In this document: positions 12,530 through 15,202 of the stretch, one piece after another
Position numbering within the stretch: the stretch's first letter is position 1
How the letters are laid out: every line of letters begins with the position of its first letter
Source of the DNA: Bacteroidales bacterium
GTDB taxonomy: Bacteria; Bacteroidota; Bacteroidia; Bacteroidales; Paludibacteraceae
Length of the DNA stretch: 15,202 bases
Assembly: GCA_900767385.1 (NCBI GenBank)
Contig: CAAFYY010000043.1
Location: 1 to 15,202 of the forward strand
Reading direction: 5' to 3'
Translations under genes and position numbers: made by a program
The notes under the pieces: generated by a model
Told to the model about the DNA's origin: nothing
The model's input: the letters and a program-made list of their open reading frames with translations, nothing else
Databases searched by the model: none

Positions 12530-13333
12530 ATGCAATTGAAAAGTAAGAAAACAAGCACGTTACTCATGGTTTTCGCCATGATTCTCGTTGTACTTTCTAC
12601 AGGCTGCAGCAAACGTTCGAAACTGTCATTCGGTGAGTATGAGCTCCAGCGCACCATCAACAACGATTCCGTGCGCTTCGACCTCAGCGTCTCTGTAGAT
12701 TTTCCAAAACAAAATAGCAAAGGAGCTGTGGCTGACAGCATCCGCCTTTTTCTGAGTCGCAACCTCTTCAGTATCGACCAGCCGGGCGACCCTGACGCAC
12801 TCCTAAAACAGTATGCTGACACCGTCTTGGCCAACTACTGCGCTGAGATGCGCGACTTCCGCCGCGTGGCAGGATTCACCGATCCGTTCAAAGAGGAAAT
12901 CGTTGGTACAGCCAACGAACTCTCAGTTGACCTCCTGACCTACGACAAAGCCATGTATATATACTATGGCGGTGCTCAGGGACAACGTCGCTTTGAATCG
13001 TTCGTGTTCAGTCTTGTTGACGGCAAACGTCTGTTGGAAGAGGATGTCTTCCTTGGTGAACAGATGGAAGCACTCTCCGCTCTCCTTACCGCAGCTTTGA
13101 AGGAACAGATGCAAGGCGAGATAGAGCAGGAGGTTGTTCCAAACAACAATTTCACCATCATCCCAGAGGGTATTCTCTATCGTTATGATGGCTACGAACT
13201 CAACACTTTCGACATCCCAGCTGTGGAGAGTCTTGACCTCCTCGTGCCAACAGATAAGGTGCTCCCATTGCTTCGTCAGGAGACTCCTGTTTACAAATAC
13301 CTCTCAACCTCTGTTGTTGAGGCAGAAAAATAG
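12530..13333 (+). CDS. DUF3298/RsiV-like lipoprotein
   Basis: The ATG at 12530 follows an A-rich leader and gives 267 residues. The frame is open upstream to 12473, but that part overlaps the promoter. A lipoprotein signal peptide (K-S-K-K, hydrophobic 10-22, L-S-T-G-C with C26) marks it as an envelope lipoprotein. The C-terminal part (about 145-250) has the DUF3298 layout: F-S-L-V-D-G-K-R-L-L-E-E-D-V-F, then F-T-I-I-P-E-G-I-L-Y-R-Y-D-G-Y-E-L, then the closing V-P-T-D-K-V-L-P-L-L. An N-terminal DUF4163-like part precedes it. Relatives include the extracytoplasmic part of the anti-sigma factor RsiV, but no cytoplasmic anti-sigma domain is present. Its stop is 3 bases before rsmG. Confidence 0.78.
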   Translation: MQLKSKKTSTLLMVFAMILVVLSTGCSKRSKLSFGEYELQRTINNDSVRFDLSVSVDFPKQNSKGAVADSIRLFLSRNLFSIDQPGDPDALLKQYADTVLANYCAEMRDFRRVAGFTDPFKEEIVGTANELSVDLLTYDKAMYIYYGGAQGQRRFESFVFSLVDGKRLLEEDVFLGEQMEALSALLTAALKEQMQGEIEQEVVPNNNFTIIPEGILYRYDGYELNTFDIPAVESLDLLVPTDKVLPLLRQETPVYKYLSTSVVEAEK

Positions 13334-13336
13334 TCT

Positions 13337-13963
13337 ATGGGTGTAGAATTGATAGAAAAATACTTTGAGTTGACAGACGAGCAGCGCACCCGCTTCGCTG
13401 CGTTGGAACAGCTCTATACCGAGTGGAACGAGAAGATCAACGTCATCTCGCGAAAAGACATCGGCAATCTCTACGAGCACCATGTGCTCCACTCTTTAGG
13501 CATTGCCAAGGTTCTCCGTTTCCGACCCGGCACGACGGTTGTCGACGTTGGTTCTGGCGGCGGCTTTCCTGGCATCCCTTTGGCCATCCTTTTTCCTGAA
13601 GTAAAATTTCATCTCGTGGATTCCATCGGCAAGAAAATGCGTGTGGCAGAAGAGGTGAAAAACGCCGTTGGATTGACCAACTGCACAACGCAGCACAGCC
13701 GAATGGAGGATGTGAAAGAACAATATGATTTTGTGGTCAGCCGTGCGGCGCTTCCTATGCCTGAGTTGGTAAAACTCGTTCGCAAAAACATCGCCAAGAA
13801 ATCGCAGAATGCACTCCCCAATGGTATCCTCACGCTCAAAGGGGGTGATCTCACTGGCGAACTCAGTGCGTTCCGTCGTGATGCCGTTGTCTACAACCTC
13901 GGCGAATGGTTTGCAGAAGAATTTTTTGAAACAAAACAGGTGGTTTATCTGCCGTTAATCTAA
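13337..13963 (+). CDS. rsmG: 16S rRNA (guanine527-N7)-methyltransferase RsmG
   Basis: The 208-residue cytoplasmic enzyme methylates N7 of G527 in 16S rRNA using S-adenosylmethionine. The family start W-N-E-K-I-N-V-I-S-R-K-D (30-41) is followed by H-H-V-L-H-S-L (48-54). The SAM-binding loop D-V-G-S-G-G-G-F-P-G-I-P (70-81) comes next, then L-V-D-S-I-G-K-K (93-100) and the V-V-S-R-A motif (133-137). Length matches the family. It lies 3 bases after the lipoprotein gene and 11 bases before the metallo-hydrolase gene, so it is co-transcribed with both. In other bacteria, loss of rsmG gives low-level streptomycin resistance. Confidence 0.95.
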   Translation: MGVELIEKYFELTDEQRTRFAALEQLYTEWNEKINVISRKDIGNLYEHHVLHSLGIAKVLRFRPGTTVVDVGSGGGFPGIPLAILFPEVKFHLVDSIGKKMRVAEEVKNAVGLTNCTTQHSRMEDVKEQYDFVVSRAALPMPELVKLVRKNIAKKSQNALPNGILTLKGGDLTGELSAFRRDAVVYNLGEWFAEEFFETKQVVYLPLI

Positions 13964-13974
13964 GATATCGAGCA

Positions 13975-14613
13975 ATGAAAGTCAAAGTATTCGTATTCAA
14001 TGATTTTTATGAGAACACCTACGTGGTATATGATGAGAAGTCGCACGACGCTGCCATCATCGACTGCGGCTGTCTGACTGAAGAAGAACAGATGCGCCTC
14101 AAGACATTTGTTGACGAGGAGCATCTCACCATCAAATATCTGCTCAATACCCACCTTCACCTTGACCATCAGTTCGGCAATCGCTTTGCCGTAGAGACAT
14201 GGGGCGTTCTTCCGTTGGCTCATGAAGGTGAGCGTTATTGGGAGGGAGCATTCGAGATGCAATGCATGCTCTTTGGCATCCCTCAAAAGGTTCAGAACCA
14301 ACCCATCGGTGGAACGCTGAATGAGGGCGACACCATTACCATCGGCGATTTTGTCTTGGAGGTGCTCCATGTGCCGGGTCACTCGGCTGGCAGCCTCTGT
14401 TTCTACAATAAGCAAGCCAACGTCCTCTTCTCTGGCGATGCCCTGTTCAAGGAGAGCGTTGGACGCACCGACCTCCCTGGTGGCAGCCATCCTCAGCTCC
14501 TTGAGGGTATCCGCAGCAAGATTTTCTCTCTTATGGATGAGACCATCGTGTTGCCAGGACACGGTGAGGCTACGACTGTGGAACACGAGAAATACAATAA
14601 TCCTTATATTTAA
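13975..14613 (+). CDS. Glyoxalase-II-like metallo-beta-lactamase-fold hydrolase
   Basis: The 212-residue protein has all the metal ligands of the fold: T-H-L-H-L-D-H (H60, H62, D64, H65), H136 in H-V-P-G-H-S-A-G-S, D155 in S-G-D-A-L-F, and H196 in L-P-G-H-G. The S-V-G-R-T-D-L-P-G-G-S (161-171) stretch and the short C-terminus match the compact YcbL-type glyoxalase II group, which hydrolyses thioesters such as S-lactoyl-thiols, rather than full-length GloB. Bacteroidales generally lack glutathione, so the natural thiol or other ester substrate is open. It is cytoplasmic and sits 11 bases after rsmG. Confidence 0.88.
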   Translation: MKVKVFVFNDFYENTYVVYDEKSHDAAIIDCGCLTEEEQMRLKTFVDEEHLTIKYLLNTHLHLDHQFGNRFAVETWGVLPLAHEGERYWEGAFEMQCMLFGIPQKVQNQPIGGTLNEGDTITIGDFVLEVLHVPGHSAGSLCFYNKQANVLFSGDALFKESVGRTDLPGGSHPQLLEGIRSKIFSLMDETIVLPGHGEATTVEHEKYNNPYI

Positions 14614-14634
14614 TCCGCATAAAATCAAAAGACT

Positions 14635-15202
14635 ATGGATAATTATCAAGCCAATGAGGGTAAGAACCTCGCCATTGAAATTGAGGGTGTGAAATATCTT
14701 CGTATCCCTGTCAAAACAAAATTGGTCATGAAAGAAGACGACCTCTTCGAGGTTGTGAATGAATACACCAAAGATATCCGTCGTCCTGGTGACATAGTGT
14801 TCTGTAGCGAAAAGATTATCGCTATCACTCAAGGACGTGCGTTCCCTATCTCAGAAATCAAACCAAGCTGGTTGGCTAAATTCTTGGTGAAGTTTGTCTA
14901 CAAATCACCATACGGCATCGGTTTGGGAAGTCCTTATACCATGCAATTGGCTATCATCGACGTAGGTGTTCCACGTCTCTTGCTTGGTTGCTTGGCTGCT
15001 GCTGTTACCAAGCCATTCGGCGTTCGTGGTGCATTCTATAAAGTTTGTGGTCCTAAAGCCTACGCCATTGATGGTCCATGCGATTGCACCATCCCACCAT
15101 ACAACCGCTATGCGAAGATGGCTCCAAAGAATCCAGACAAAGTGGCTCGCGAGATGAAAGAGAAACTTGGCAATGAGTTTATCGTTTTGGATGCCAACGG
15201 CC
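14635..15202 (+). CDS. CofE-like F420-0:glutamate ligase family protein, cut by window edge
   Basis: The first 189 codons are present, starting at the ATG 21 bases after the metallo-hydrolase gene; the 3' end lies outside the window. The translation matches the F420-0:gamma-glutamyl ligase domain (PF01996): L-R-I-P-V-K-T (22-28), P-G-D-I-V-F-C-S-E-K (51-60), Q-G-R-A-F-P-I-S (66-73), G-I-G-L-G-S-P-Y-T-M (94-103), and the later G-P-K-A-Y-A-I-D-G-P and I-P-P-Y-N-R-Y motifs. In archaea and actinobacteria CofE adds glutamates to coenzyme F420. Bacteroidales are not known to make F420, so this branch probably forms another amide bond (inference). I leave out a gene symbol for that reason. Confidence 0.82.
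   Translation, partial: MDNYQANEGKNLAIEIEGVKYLRIPVKTKLVMKEDDLFEVVNEYTKDIRRPGDIVFCSEKIIAITQGRAFPISEIKPSWLAKFLVKFVYKSPYGIGLGSPYTMQLAIIDVGVPRLLLGCLAAAVTKPFGVRGAFYKVCGPKAYAIDGPCDCTIPPYNRYAKMAPKNPDKVAREMKEKLGNEFIVLDANG

Noticed and set aside
13960..14832. 290-codon minus-strand open frame
   Set aside because: It is antisense to the metallo-hydrolase and the CofE-like gene, both with clear motifs.

Overview
The window looks like chromosomal DNA of a Bacteroidales bacterium, most likely Prevotella-like. Promoters match the Bacteroidetes type (TAnnTTTG with an upstream TTTG or TTGG). Genes lack Shine-Dalgarno sites and follow A-rich leaders. The families seen (DUF6261-like protein, OprO/P-type porin, CD225-DUF2752 set, DUF3298 lipoprotein) are also familiar from that order. 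No rRNA, tRNA, CRISPR array or complete insertion sequence was seen.

Layout. 1-720 has no gene; it holds a hexamer tract, a 125-bp tandem repeat carrying hairpins, and a shorter repeat. At 725 a promoter-like box starts a strongly structured leader (about 738-994) that ends in a terminator-like stem and T tract. It precedes an AT-rich five-gene cluster of small membrane proteins (1056-2954): two CD225/dispanin proteins, a DUF2752 protein, an unknown tail-anchored protein and an unknown multi-pass protein. A near-ideal UUCG-loop terminator follows. 2955-3699 holds two terminators, a perfect palindrome, two promoter candidates and a long leader for a DUF6261-like gene (3700-4545), which has its own terminator.

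4795-8689 is a compact operon behind a textbook promoter: a membrane polyferredoxin (NapH-like part joined to a NapG-like part), a twin-arginine lipoprotein aldo/keto reductase with a C-terminal ferredoxin domain, TatA and TatC. The polyferredoxin has a twin-arginine segment exactly between its halves. The simplest reading is an envelope redox system encoded with the translocase that exports it: the Tat pathway would place the reductase and the C-terminal half of the polyferredoxin outside the cytoplasmic membrane, and the membrane half would feed electrons to them. This is the most interesting system in the window. An OprO/P-type porin and dihydrolipoyl dehydrogenase follow, then a terminator.

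11343-12341 (minus strand) is a compositionally mosaic, probably 5'-truncated ORF with a MuF-C-like C-terminal domain, apparently a mobile-element remnant. From 12530 to the right edge is a tightly spaced operon: DUF3298/RsiV-like lipoprotein, rsmG, a glyoxalase-II-like metallo-hydrolase and a CofE-like (F420-0:glutamate ligase family) gene cut by the window edge.
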